IMG/VR virus record: IMGVR_UViG_3300025879_000101
Span: 1-24,582 of that record
Source of the DNA: a virus
Direction: 5' to 3' (one strand)
Length of the DNA stretch: 24,582 nucleotides
Shown here piece after piece: positions 8,374 to 18,100 of this stretch. The notes below the pieces were generated by a model. The model made no database searches. It had not been told where the DNA came from and worked only from the letters and a program-made list of their open reading frames with translations. The position numbers and the translations under genes were made by a program. Each line of letters starts with the position of its first letter. Within the stretch, counting starts at the first letter, position 1.

Positions 8374-11300
8374 TTATACTACTGTTGCTTCACAAGTGAT
8401 TAGGTTGGAGCTACCATCATCTATATCCTCATGTCCGACTATGATACTTGAAAAGCTAGAGCCTACGGCATTTATAGTTCCATTAGACATGTCTACTCTA
8501 TTATCTGTATCGAGCTTTATAGTTATTCCATCTCGTTTCCAGTGATAAGTTACTCCAGAGGTAACTAAATTATCTCCGTCATACACTACAGCGGAAAGTG
8601 TTTTTTCGTCTCCAGAGCCGTTTTTAAAAGTAAAGCCTGCAATGCTTGACTCAATGCTTACAGATATAGCATTTAACGACTTATCTACAGAAGTGTAAGC
8701 TTTAAACGTATCTTCGGTAGAAACATAAAGCTCTGCCACTATACTATCTTCTATGTAGTCAGGCTCGAATGACAGCTTAGATATAGAAGAATCTACAATA
8801 GTACTATTAAAAGTCCTGTCTATTAATAATTCTGTATCACTTTCTATATAAACTATCTTGGCTACTACAGACCCCATCTTTATCAAGGAACCTACGGAGA
8901 ATTCTGAAGTAAATACAGTAGATACGCCTGTAACTCTGGTTTTCTGAACAGACACACTACCTGTAGCTGAAATAAAATCGTTATTGTTTAAATTATTTTT
9001 CCAATAATTAACGTTTAAAGCAGTATCCTTTATGTAAGTACAAGGGATTAAAGACTGTTCTGATCTATCAAAAACAATAGAATAAGTACCTGAAGCGAGA
9101 CTCGATATATCTAAAGAGGCTATCTCTCCTCTGTATACATTTACAGGATTAGCTATAGTTGCTAAAGAAGGACTAGCATATGCAAAACCTAAGATATTAT
9201 TTGCTAACTCTATAGTTGTACCAGCGCTCCCACCGATAGGTAAACCTCCTGCACCTCTAGGAACATTTAAAGCAAACTTATCTTCTACAGTAAACTTAGT
9301 AAATACAGATCCAGATTTATTACCAGTAGGCCCTACAGTGCTTACTCCCACAGAGTAGCTACCATCAGAAACACCTTCAAACACATATTTTGTAATGCTA
9401 GAAGAAAGTCTTAAAGGGCTTTCATAGCCAGAAATTGTATGGTAAACTAAAATTTCCGCTACTTCATTAGAGATATTATCTTGCTCTGGAAGATCCCACA
9501 TTAGTATAAACTCATTACCGCCCTTATTATAGTCAGCATCCATATGAATGTATAAGTTTTCAACCTTAGGAGGCTCAGCACTAAAAGGTATTTTAGGATA
9601 TACAGTATCAGGGGTTACCAAACTAAACTCTTTTGTTATATCATCAAATTTGGTTGAGTAGTACTCTACTGCTGTAATACTAAACTGCGACTTACTATCT
9701 TCAGTTATAGCTAGTATTCTATACTCTTTGGAAGAGCTTAATGCCGTTCCTTCTACAGTCTTTTCTACTATTGTCCAAATAGCTCCTGCTTTTGGTGCAG
9801 AAGATAGTGCATCAAAAGTTAAAGCACTTACATTAGATCCCGTAGGATTTGTAATAGATACTTTTTCTACTTTTACAGGTCTATCTGCCTGCTCACCTTC
9901 GTTAGGAGAAGATAAATCTTCTAAGATTATATTTAGCTCATACTGATTGCCCTCTTGTAAGTAAACAGGGCTATCAATAGTCATAGAAGTTGTGGTAGGT
10001 TGTGCAGAACTACTGACTCTACCACTAAATCGTACATTATATTCTCCAGAGTCTTGAACGTTTATAATGTCCCCAGGCATTAAAAAGGCAGAATCTAAAG
10101 ACGTTTTAAACGATACAATTTCTGTCTGATTTATAGAAGTCCAAAGTTTCCATCTACCGTAACGTATAGCTTGGCCTTCAGAAGTACAGCCAAAAGCTAC
10201 AGCTTGTTCAGATATTAACTTACCTGTTTTTACAATATTTTCTTTGTCTTCTACTATGATGTTTCTTTGAGCGTAATTTAACTCAGGATCGTTCCAAGTT
10301 ACAATTACTTGGTTAGCTCTAGTCTTACTTCCTGTACTTTCATAAGAGAACTCGCCTTTAATAACATTTGATTTTGAGAAGTTGTATATAGGATCACTTC
10401 TCATATCTGCCACCGCTTTTAACTCTCCTTCGGTCCAGTACATAATACCAATAAAGATAGTTGCAAAGTCTTTTAAAACCTTGTAGGCGTCCGCAGCTTT
10501 GGTTAAGTAAATATTTGCAGTAAATCGAGGCTCTAAACCACCTTTTCCATCAGGCACAAGTTCATCACAGTATTTTGCTATTCTGTATAGAGCATACTTA
10601 TCTACATCGTCTACTGAGATCCAATCACCGAGACCATATCTATTGTTAGATATTATGTCATAAAATACCCAGGCAGGGTTATTAGTATAGACTCTTTCTT
10701 CTCTAAACTGCCCCGTAGTCCATAATCCATTGTATAAATCTGAAGGATCCTGAGATCCTGCTAATTCTCTAGGGGTGTAATTATCAGGTACTTTTACCTT
10801 TAGACCTCTAACGTGATAAGTTCTTTTAGGTAAGTTAGGAAACTCTTTTGCAGAGAAAGTTAGGTGTGCATACGAAGTTAGAGGATAGTTTAAAGGCTCT
10901 TTAATTACAGCGTTAACACCAGAAATAATAGAAGTAGCGTATATGTCGCTATGCTCTTTAGTCGTTCCATCTTCAAAAATAGCGTCTCCATCGTGTCTTG
11001 TAATTCTTTCAAATTTTACAGCAAAATCTGTAAAAGGCTTAAAAGGCTCTAAGTTTATTACTTCTTCAAAGACAACGGGAGAGGTAGTCTGTCCATAGTG
11101 GTCTCTGGACTCTGTAAGTACTATCTCTGACTCCTCTAAACCTCTAATAATTTTTAAGGTAATTTTATAGCTAGCTCTTGCTATATTTTCATTACCATTT
11201 TCCCGGTTTCTGTTAAGTAAACTTCCATATTTTATAGTTAAACGAGCTTCATCTGCTTCAGAAGCTTGCTCTGCAGATAAGCCAAAACCACTTGAAGAAG

Positions 11301-12297
11301 ATCCCTGTATAAAAGGAGATGCTGCAGCGACACCTTGAGGATCTTCCGAGTTTGCGTCTATAAATTCTAAAGCTAGTGTTTGAAAGCTATTATTTGGTAT
11401 CTGTATGGAATTAACACCTATGCCAGTTGCTTCAATAGGTGGTTGATATAAAGTACCAGTGCGAAACTGTGCTGTACTGTGTTCATACTTATCTGCAAGC
11501 TCGAAAAAGTTTCTAGTATCTAAAGGCTGACGTGCTCTGGTTTTATAAAGTTGAGAAACTGTTACTTTAAAAGTTCCAGACTTAGGCGCATTTGTTAAAA
11601 ATCTAATTTCTTTTGCTGCAGGATCATCTTTTTCTACTACAGCACCCCACTCTATAATAACTGTATTATAGTGTATGTTTAAAGTTAAAGTTTGATTTTG
11701 AGGTATATCAAGTAAGGCTACATTAGAGAGGTTATCAGGGATAAATCTAAAATATCCATCAGCTTCTCCAGTATCCCCAGCTTCTATAATGTACCCTTGA
11801 AGTGTAACTAAATCACCATCTCTAGAGTAGCTTAGCGTAGCATTGGGGTAATTAAATGCAGTATCTTCTGAAGCTACTACCATTTGAGAAGTAGGAGAAG
11901 TTACGTCTAAATTGTTCAAGTAAATACTATTACCAGTGCCGGCATCCTCACCTCCATAATTACCTTTAGACACAGAAAACTCCCACACGTCTAAAAGAAG
12001 TGCGATTCTTCGTACTCCCGTATCTAGGTAATCAATATACTGAGGTGTATCGCTAGTGGCATTCACACTTCCAGCCACTGTTGTAAAGTTTAATTCAGTC
12101 GCTATACTGCTACCTTGTCCAGTAGCTAACATGAATCGGTCATCGTTTAAATATATAGAAGAACCTCCCTCAACTAAACCCTCTATAGGGCCTTCTGAGA
12201 TAAGATCTGATATACAGATAATCTGTTCTTTGGTAATTCCGCTGGTTTTTGCAAGAGTAGACTCTCCTGCTATTTTTCTATCTCTACTTGTTATCAT
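8374..12297 (-). CDS. Tail tip host-specificity protein J-like
   Basis: 1307 residues (lambda gpJ is 1132). The central tip protein, forming a trimeric hub that contacts the host receptor. The N-terminal ISDLISEGPIEGLVEG (about 29-44) with SSIYLNDD, and the central NPAWVFYDIISNNRYGLGDW (about 537-556), are diagnostic of the J family. An Fn3-like domain lies at about 912-1009. After it come a region with RVTGVSTVFTSEFSVGSLIK (about 1110-1160) and an Ig-like C-terminal domain (about 1232-1307, with YHWKRDG and LITCEATVV). The C-terminal parts are the likely receptor-contacting or fibre-docking regions. It begins two bases after the I-like stop and has only a weak ribosome site, so coupling is probable. 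A strong terminator follows. Confidence 0.95.
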   Translation of the reverse strand: MITSRDRKIAGESTLAKTSGITKEQIICISDLISEGPIEGLVEGGSSIYLNDDRFMLATGQGSSIATELNFTTVAGSVNATSDTPQYIDYLDTGVRRIALLLDVWEFSVSKGNYGGEDAGTGNSIYLNNLDVTSPTSQMVVASEDTAFNYPNATLSYSRDGDLVTLQGYIIEAGDTGEADGYFRFIPDNLSNVALLDIPQNQTLTLNIHYNTVIIEWGAVVEKDDPAAKEIRFLTNAPKSGTFKVTVSQLYKTRARQPLDTRNFFELADKYEHSTAQFRTGTLYQPPIEATGIGVNSIQIPNNSFQTLALEFIDANSEDPQGVAAASPFIQGSSSSGFGLSAEQASEADEARLTIKYGSLLNRNRENGNENIARASYKITLKIIRGLEESEIVLTESRDHYGQTTSPVVFEEVINLEPFKPFTDFAVKFERITRHDGDAIFEDGTTKEHSDIYATSIISGVNAVIKEPLNYPLTSYAHLTFSAKEFPNLPKRTYHVRGLKVKVPDNYTPRELAGSQDPSDLYNGLWTTGQFREERVYTNNPAWVFYDIISNNRYGLGDWISVDDVDKYALYRIAKYCDELVPDGKGGLEPRFTANIYLTKAADAYKVLKDFATIFIGIMYWTEGELKAVADMRSDPIYNFSKSNVIKGEFSYESTGSKTRANQVIVTWNDPELNYAQRNIIVEDKENIVKTGKLISEQAVAFGCTSEGQAIRYGRWKLWTSINQTEIVSFKTSLDSAFLMPGDIINVQDSGEYNVRFSGRVSSSAQPTTTSMTIDSPVYLQEGNQYELNIILEDLSSPNEGEQADRPVKVEKVSITNPTGSNVSALTFDALSSAPKAGAIWTIVEKTVEGTALSSSKEYRILAITEDSKSQFSITAVEYYSTKFDDITKEFSLVTPDTVYPKIPFSAEPPKVENLYIHMDADYNKGGNEFILMWDLPEQDNISNEVAEILVYHTISGYESPLRLSSSITKYVFEGVSDGSYSVGVSTVGPTGNKSGSVFTKFTVEDKFALNVPRGAGGLPIGGSAGTTIELANNILGFAYASPSLATIANPVNVYRGEIASLDISSLASGTYSIVFDRSEQSLIPCTYIKDTALNVNYWKNNLNNNDFISATGSVSVQKTRVTGVSTVFTSEFSVGSLIKMGSVVAKIVYIESDTELLIDRTFNSTIVDSSISKLSFEPDYIEDSIVAELYVSTEDTFKAYTSVDKSLNAISVSIESSIAGFTFKNGSGDEKTLSAVVYDGDNLVTSGVTYHWKRDGITIKLDTDNRVDMSNGTINAVGSSFSSIIVGHEDIDDGSSNLITCEATVV

Positions 12298-12299
12298 AA

Positions 12300-12986
12300 T
12301 TATTCTCTTACTACCGTCACAGTGCCTGTGTGTCCATCGCCTCTATCTCCTGATACATTATTTCCTCCAGAGCCGTAGTTATTCGCTACATGGCTACGTC
12401 TAGAAGATATTACCCCAAAGTTTATAGGTTTTCCTGGGACTTTTAATTCTCCGTATAAAATAGGAACAGGATCCCCTTCTACAGAGTTTTGATTACTGCC
12501 ATCAAAAAGATATGAAGCAGGCTCATCCGAGTCCGTAGAAGGGTCTGGAGCCATTAATTGTTGAATACCTGTCAAAGCTAAATTAATACCTATAGACGCT
12601 GCAATCTGTCCTGGAATAGTTAAAGATCCTGCCTCTATTAAAAAGCCGCTTGCTCCTTGAGCGCCTGGTATCATAAAAGATGCTGCTATAAGAAGTGCTG
12701 CAAATAATTTACTTTCACCACTTTTTGAACCTGCGGGTACTGCGGAAATTAAAATATCTCCATCGTCTAAAGGAAGTATAAGGTCTTCTTCTGAGTTCAG
12801 AGATTTATTAGCTACCTGAAAAGAAAAACTTATGTTTTTTCTCTCACATTCTACTAAGTAATGTTTTACGTCTTCAAAATTAGCTTGAAGTACTCTAAAA
12901 ACTTCAGAAATAGAAGAAACATTCATATCAAATACCTTTCCGTATTTGAATGCTATCTCTCCTTCTAAGTAAACTTTACGCATCAT
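12300..12986 (-). CDS. Tail assembly protein I-like
   Basis: 228 residues. The N-terminal 80 residues (VYLEGEIAFKYG ... LPLDDGDILISAVPAGSKSG) look like the ubiquitin-like domain of the lambda tail assembly I family. A hydrophobic glycine- and alanine-rich stretch follows (about 94-145). Then comes the conserved SYLFDGSNQNSVEGDPVPIL and YGELKVPG, the usual motif of this family before its C-terminus. In lambda, I is needed to load or assemble J at the tip and is not found in the virion. The start overlaps the K-like gene by 11 bases. A second Met follows the first; I keep the first because CAGGA lies nearer to it. Confidence 0.9.
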   Translation of the reverse strand: MMRKVYLEGEIAFKYGKVFDMNVSSISEVFRVLQANFEDVKHYLVECERKNISFSFQVANKSLNSEEDLILPLDDGDILISAVPAGSKSGESKLFAALLIAASFMIPGAQGASGFLIEAGSLTIPGQIAASIGINLALTGIQQLMAPDPSTDSDEPASYLFDGSNQNSVEGDPVPILYGELKVPGKPINFGVISSRRSHVANNYGSGGNNVSGDRGDGHTGTVTVVRE

Positions 12987-13680
12987 ATCTGTAAATTCCT
13001 GTTAAATATTTTATCCAAAAGGGATAAAGGTTTTCTTTGCATGAAAGCCTGTTTTGTGCGTGGTGAAAAAATATGTCATTATTCACATAAACCCCGCAAT
13101 GATTTGGTACACCAGAATCTACAGAAAACACTAATAGATCATTGGGTTGTACATCGGTTACTTTATAAAATTTCCAAGAATTTAAGTACTCTTCTGAGAA
13201 GTAGTCCAATCCTTTTTTCCACCAGTCGTCCTCATACGGGTCTCTTGGAGGTAACTCTATACCTATTTCTTTATACCAGTCCTTGGATGCTTCAAAACAG
13301 TCTTTTGTACCAAAAGAGTAAGTACGTCCGTATAACTCAGTTTGATTATATCTAGGAGTTACTACTTCTAAATCCATACCTGGGTAACTAAATATGTAAT
13401 AAGGTATTCCTAGAGCATTGCAGTTATCTATATCTGTCTGAGAAGGAGTACTAGGTGCATCTGGATGGCTGTGTACTATACCTACAATATCTGCTATTTT
13501 CTTTATATTAAAGTACTCAGTAGAGTCCAGTACAAAGTCCTCTTCCGAAGGAGCTATATTAGTACAAGGGTACCATTGTAACTTGCCTTTTACTATACCT
13601 AGGACGCCACAGCCCTCTCTAGGGTACTCGCTTTCGAAATGGGCTTGTATTTCTGTTAAATAGTTAATTAAACTTTTCAC
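12976..13680 (-). CDS. Tail tip assembly protein K-like: JAMM peptidase plus NlpC/P60 domain
   Basis: 234 residues with the two-domain build of lambda gpK. The N-terminal part is a JAMM/Mov34 metallopeptidase-like domain: E22 in REGCGVLGIV, and the zinc motif H70-x-H72 ... S80 ... D83 in VHSHPDAPSTPSQTDID. The C-terminal part is an NlpC/P60-like cysteine peptidase: C128 in TKDCFEASKDWY, H194 in PNHCGVYV, and a further H206/H207. All expected catalytic residues appear present. Such proteins may process tip components or cut peptidoglycan during entry. The start is GTG, not ATG, with CAGG and a more distant GGAGG upstream, and it overlaps the end of the L-like gene by 17 bases. Confidence 0.92.
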   Translation of the reverse strand: MKSLINYLTEIQAHFESEYPREGCGVLGIVKGKLQWYPCTNIAPSEEDFVLDSTEYFNIKKIADIVGIVHSHPDAPSTPSQTDIDNCNALGIPYYIFSYPGMDLEVVTPRYNQTELYGRTYSFGTKDCFEASKDWYKEIGIELPPRDPYEDDWWKKGLDYFSEEYLNSWKFYKVTDVQPNDLLVFSVDSGVPNHCGVYVNNDIFFHHAQNRLSCKENLYPFWIKYLTGIYRYDA

Positions 13681-14752
13681 TACCTGGAAAGCCTCCGAAA
13701 GGTAAAGTTTTTGACGTGTCTTTTGAAGCCGATGGAATGCCTTCCGGAGTTATACGAGCTTGAAACCTACTCTTACAGCCACTAAGCTCTTTACTGCATA
13801 GATCTATTCTTATCCAATAAGCAGGCGCATCTCCAGGAACTTTTGTATTAGTGTTAATTAAACATCTCCAGGCTTTGTTATCGTGTACAACAACATCGTC
13901 TTTAGAATAGCTAGTGCCCTGAGAGAAATTTGTACTTACTATTAGCTCTTTCCAGAATGTAGATGTAACAGGATCTGTACCCAAGTTATCTACAACTTCA
14001 CTTCTATAGTATTTTCCGTTAAAAGTAATAACACTGTCTATATTATACGAAACTTCTGCATCGTACGCAGAAGTAAGCGAAGTTACTAGAGATAGAGAAA
14101 CGATAGGTCTATCAAAAGTGTCGAAGAAAAGAGTATACACGGTATCACCTACTAAGTAAGTGTTATCTATTTTCCAAATACAACCGCCTTTAGTATGTCT
14201 TTCGTAGCCTTGGTACATCCAAGAGCAGTATTTACCTACAGTTATTCTTTTAGGTAGCTTTACTCCTTCTACATCGTAAGGAGATGTAAGTTCAAAACTG
14301 ACCCCGATACTGTTTTTAGACGAAATTCTGTCTACATAAAAAGATGCTCTAGGGAACTCGAAAGGGTTTAAAGATTCTGATCCAGAGTCTAAATACTTTT
14401 CAAACGTTTTAATTCTAGTTAGTCTTTTACCTATTAAAGACTCAAACGAAAAGTTATAATCATTTAATAGATCTTTTAAAATGTTAGTAACATTTGCTAT
14501 AGTAAGAGTAGGTCTTCCACTAGCATTATCCGAAGAGACATCTACTCCATCTAAAAATACAGGCATAGGTTGATAAAGATTTCCCTTGAAAGATACCTCT
14601 TCTAAGCTACCGTCTAACCCAGCATGGAACCGTAAAATACCATCATCTTCAGAATCTAAAGACGTGTTTAAGTCTAACTCAAAAAGCTCTATAATAGGGC
14701 TTTCAATAAAACTTACTCTCAAATCATCTGTAAGAATCTTATTTTGGCTCAT
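13664..14752 (-). CDS. Minor tail protein L-like with inserted carbohydrate-binding-like repeats
   Basis: 362 residues, about 130 longer than lambda gpL (232). The N-terminal half (IIELFELDL, PTLTIANVTNILKDLL, RASFYVDRISSKNS, FELTSPYDVEG) and the end (LPFGGFPGSEKF) match the L family, which forms a tail tip part and in lambda holds an iron-sulphur cluster through four cysteines. Candidate ligands here are C176, C191, C319 and C326, the last pair in CSKELSGCKSRF. Between the pairs lies extra sequence, about residues 195-315, with two tandem units (about 229-270 and 277-316) of the pattern Y-x-x-x-D-x-V-x-x-x-x-x-x-(Y/W)-(R/Y), N-x-x-x-x-P, W that recalls CBM5/12 chitin-binding modules. The metal site and sugar binding are inferences. 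Confidence 0.85.
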   Translation of the reverse strand: MSQNKILTDDLRVSFIESPIIELFELDLNTSLDSEDDGILRFHAGLDGSLEEVSFKGNLYQPMPVFLDGVDVSSDNASGRPTLTIANVTNILKDLLNDYNFSFESLIGKRLTRIKTFEKYLDSGSESLNPFEFPRASFYVDRISSKNSIGVSFELTSPYDVEGVKLPKRITVGKYCSWMYQGYERHTKGGCIWKIDNTYLVGDTVYTLFFDTFDRPIVSLSLVTSLTSAYDAEVSYNIDSVITFNGKYYRSEVVDNLGTDPVTSTFWKELIVSTNFSQGTSYSKDDVVVHDNKAWRCLINTNTKVPGDAPAYWIRIDLCSKELSGCKSRFQARITPEGIPSASKDTSKTLPFGGFPGSEKFN

Positions 14753-15123
14753 GCTTCGTATACTCTTCTAAATTTTGCTGTTAAACTAAAGTAGTTTTCA
14801 TAGTTATGTACAGTGTTAAAGTTCTCACATACTACCTGCACAGTTACTTCTCCGCCAGATAAGTTACTATCTAAATACGTATACGGAAAACTACCTACGC
14901 CTTTTTTATCATTTAGAAATAAACGTATATTATCTATCTCTTCTTTTGCTCTTGTATTAAAAGACAGAGAATACTCCTCTTTTAAAGAGTTTATTCCGTC
15001 TGCTATTCTTTGCTCATACCCGTCACCAAACTTAGCGGTTAATACTTTATGACTCGAGCTTACTGTATGATTTTTATCGGGTATTGCAGTACTACCATCT
15101 AGTAGTGTAAATCCTATGCTCAT
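14749..15123 (-). CDS. Minor tail protein M-like
   Basis: 124 residues, close to lambda gpM (109). Predicted structural part of the tail tip, next to the tube end. The motif AKFGDGYEQRIADGIN near residues 30-45 is the signature of the phage minor tail M family, followed by the typical ITRTEEEA-like helix replaced here by TRAKEEIDNIRLFLND and the C-terminal YFSLTAKFRRVYEA. The start has GGAG seven bases upstream and overlaps the tape measure stop. Its TGA overlaps the next ATG as ATGA. Confidence 0.9.
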   Translation of the reverse strand: MSIGFTLLDGSTAIPDKNHTVSSSHKVLTAKFGDGYEQRIADGINSLKEEYSLSFNTRAKEEIDNIRLFLNDKKGVGSFPYTYLDSNLSGGEVTVQVVCENFNTVHNYENYFSLTAKFRRVYEA

Positions 15124-18100
15124 TATGTTGCTCCATATGGATTCAGGATACCACCTGATCTTTTCTGATTTTGTAATTCTTTTTGTACAGCGGCTGCTAT
15201 TGCTTTTCCTAAGCCTTCTCCACCTTCTCCAGACTCGACGTTTGAATTTCCGTTGCCATCTACTTGAACACTAACGTTTATATTGTTTACTTGTCCAGCA
15301 CTGTTTTTCATTTCAACAGGTATTGATTTTCCGTTTGGAAGAGGTACAACAGCTTCTGTTCCGTGCAATTCTACAGGGTATCCGGCTTGAGGACCTGAAG
15401 CAATGCCACCTACAGCATATCCAGGTATTTTACCCGATGAATTAAGAACTCCCCCGTATCTTACATGGTAAGGTCCACCAACATTCCCGAGTGCGTCAAT
15501 TTCTGGACCACCTGCAAAAACATCAGAAGTTGCTCCTGCAGAAAATAAAGAACCTATAATTTGTGCAGCTATCTTATTTGCTACAATTTTAGACATTGAT
15601 TGTAAGATGCTTGAAGCCATATCACTGAAAGCTTCAGAAACACTTTTAGTATCTGTTATAATATTATTAAAAGCATCTCCAAGCCCTGTCTCAAAAGACT
15701 TAGCCGCAGTATTTGCTAGTTGTGTAATAGTCTGCAAGTTCTTTTCTGAAATGTCTAGTTCAACATTTGCACTCTGTATAGCTTTACTTGCAGCCATAAA
15801 AGCTGCTTCTATAGCTGTGCCTTGAGTAGTAAAGGCAGTGGTAGATGCAGTGTTTATACCATCAAATAAAGCGCCTTGCTCGTCTGTCAACCCATCTTCT
15901 CTAGTAGTTTTAACATTTCTTTTTCTATTTAAAACAGCAAGCTCTAAAGCTAGTCTCTTTTGAGCTAAAGTAAATTGTGATTTTTCTAGATTTAACTTAG
16001 CTATAGCAATTGTTTTATCTGCGTTCGCTTGCTGCATTTTTAAGTCGTTAATCTTTCTTTCGGCAAATATACGATCTTTTTCCCCTAATTCTGCACTATT
16101 AAAGACATAAGTACCTACAGTACTATTTACACGTCTTTGTTGCATTTTTTCTGTAGCGGCTAGTGTTATTGCTTGTTGCTTAAATTTGTTTAACTGTTTT
16201 TGAAGATTAGCTTCTTTCTGTGCTACAGAAAATTGTTGTTTCTTCAAATTTAGAATAGTTTGGTCTTTGTCTAACTGGTCCTTATTGTGCTTATTCTGGA
16301 TGTTAAGTATATCTAGCTCAAGATTAAGCTGATCTTTTGTAAGGCCGTATTTTGCAAGGGCAGTATCATACTCAGACTGAGCAGCTCGTTGAGCCTTTGT
16401 TGCATTACTTAGCTTAGCCATATCCGAACCTGCACTTGCTGCTTCTAAAGCACCATTAGCAGCTAAAAGTTTGTTTTTTGCCTTTAGTAAAGGATTCTCG
16501 GCTATCTGTATTTGTAGGTTTTTATTATTTATCTTATCTAATGTTGTGTACTCAAGTACTTGATTCCGTGCAAAGTCATTTTTATTTTTTAGAATTGCTT
16601 TTTCATTTGCAAGATATTGATCCGATAACTGATTAAGAATAGCTTGCATACGTACAATATTAGTAAGCTCAGTTCTAGTTTTCTTCTGTTCCGCCGTTAG
16701 ATTTTGAGCCCGCTCTACGGCTTTATCGTACTGTTCTCTAGTGTTACGCATAGCTGTTGCTGTAAGTGCAACTTCTCTGGTTACCGATTTCCATTGAGAG
16801 CCAATCCCTGGACCAAAGTCCCTCTCAGTAGTTGTTACTGATTCGGTCCCTTTTTCTAATCTAGTCTTTAGTCTCTTAATCTCTGCATCTAGTCTTTTTT
16901 GCTCGTCACTATTTGCCCTTTCCATCTCATTAACGAGTCTAACACCTTCAACTCGTGCTAGTTGTAGGTTTCTGCGTACATCTTCAAAAGGAGATTTTGC
17001 GGCAGTACCTGCTATCTTATCCAAACCATCTTTTACGTCTGATAAACCACGAGAAAATGCTTTTACGGACGCGGCAGCTCTTCGTGCATTCGCATCAAAG
17101 TTAAACAACTCTTTCAAGTCTATTTCTTTAGTGTCTTGAAATCTCTTTAATACTGGAAGTAAGTTTTTATCTAGTTTAGCTACTAACCCTAGTGTTTCTT
17201 CGAAGGCTTTTTCCTGTGTAGATAGAGTTTTTTCGTCAATTAAACCTTCAGACGCTAATGTTCTGAAGTGTAGTATTTTTTCTGCTAATTGAGGTAAAGA
17301 TGCAGAGCTAGCGGCTTGCCCTATCTGAGAAACTATCTCTTTTAAGGTTAAAGAAACAGAGCTGCGTACTGAACCCATTCTCTCTAGCTCTTCATTTAAA
17401 GTAGCTGTTTTCTCTGAAAAACTAGAAATTGCATCAGCAGCTTTCTGAGCCTCTGCTGATATTGGGTTAAAAAATCTATAAACTTCCTTGCCTAAACTAA
17501 AAAGCATAGTACCTATAGATACAATGAGTCCTATAGTACCAAAGAAAGAAAAAGCTTTGTTCAATCCTTTTGAGATTGCTCCAAATACAGTTGCAGTAGC
17601 AGCTTGCAGAGATGCAAAAGCTAGCTTAGTCTTGGCAACGTATTTCTTTACTCGTAAGTCCATTTTACCGTATGTGTTACTATGTGCTACCTCTAAAGTT
17701 TTAAGGTATTTTTTACGGTCTTGTAAGGCTTTGTTGAAAGTAGCTACCTCGCTTCTAGTAAGGCCTTTTAACTTACCACTAACTACTTTTCCATGCTTAT
17801 CATAGCGAGTTTCAATGTTTTGAAACATTGCTTCAGCGGCTCTCATTCCTGCTTTTGACTTATCATTAATATCACCTAGAATAAAATCAAAACCTTTCTT
17901 TCCACCGGTGGTTCCTGTAATGCCTTTAGTAGCTGCTAGAGCTTGAGCAGCACTTGAGGACTTTTGAGCAGCGCCTTGTTGTATAGTTAAGGATGCTTGA
18001 GCTTGTTTTGCAGTCTTTTTAAGTTCCAGTCTATACGAAGCCATTCTTTTGACTTGTCTTTTTAAGTTTTCGTCTGCAGACTGTCCCCATGCTCCAAAGT

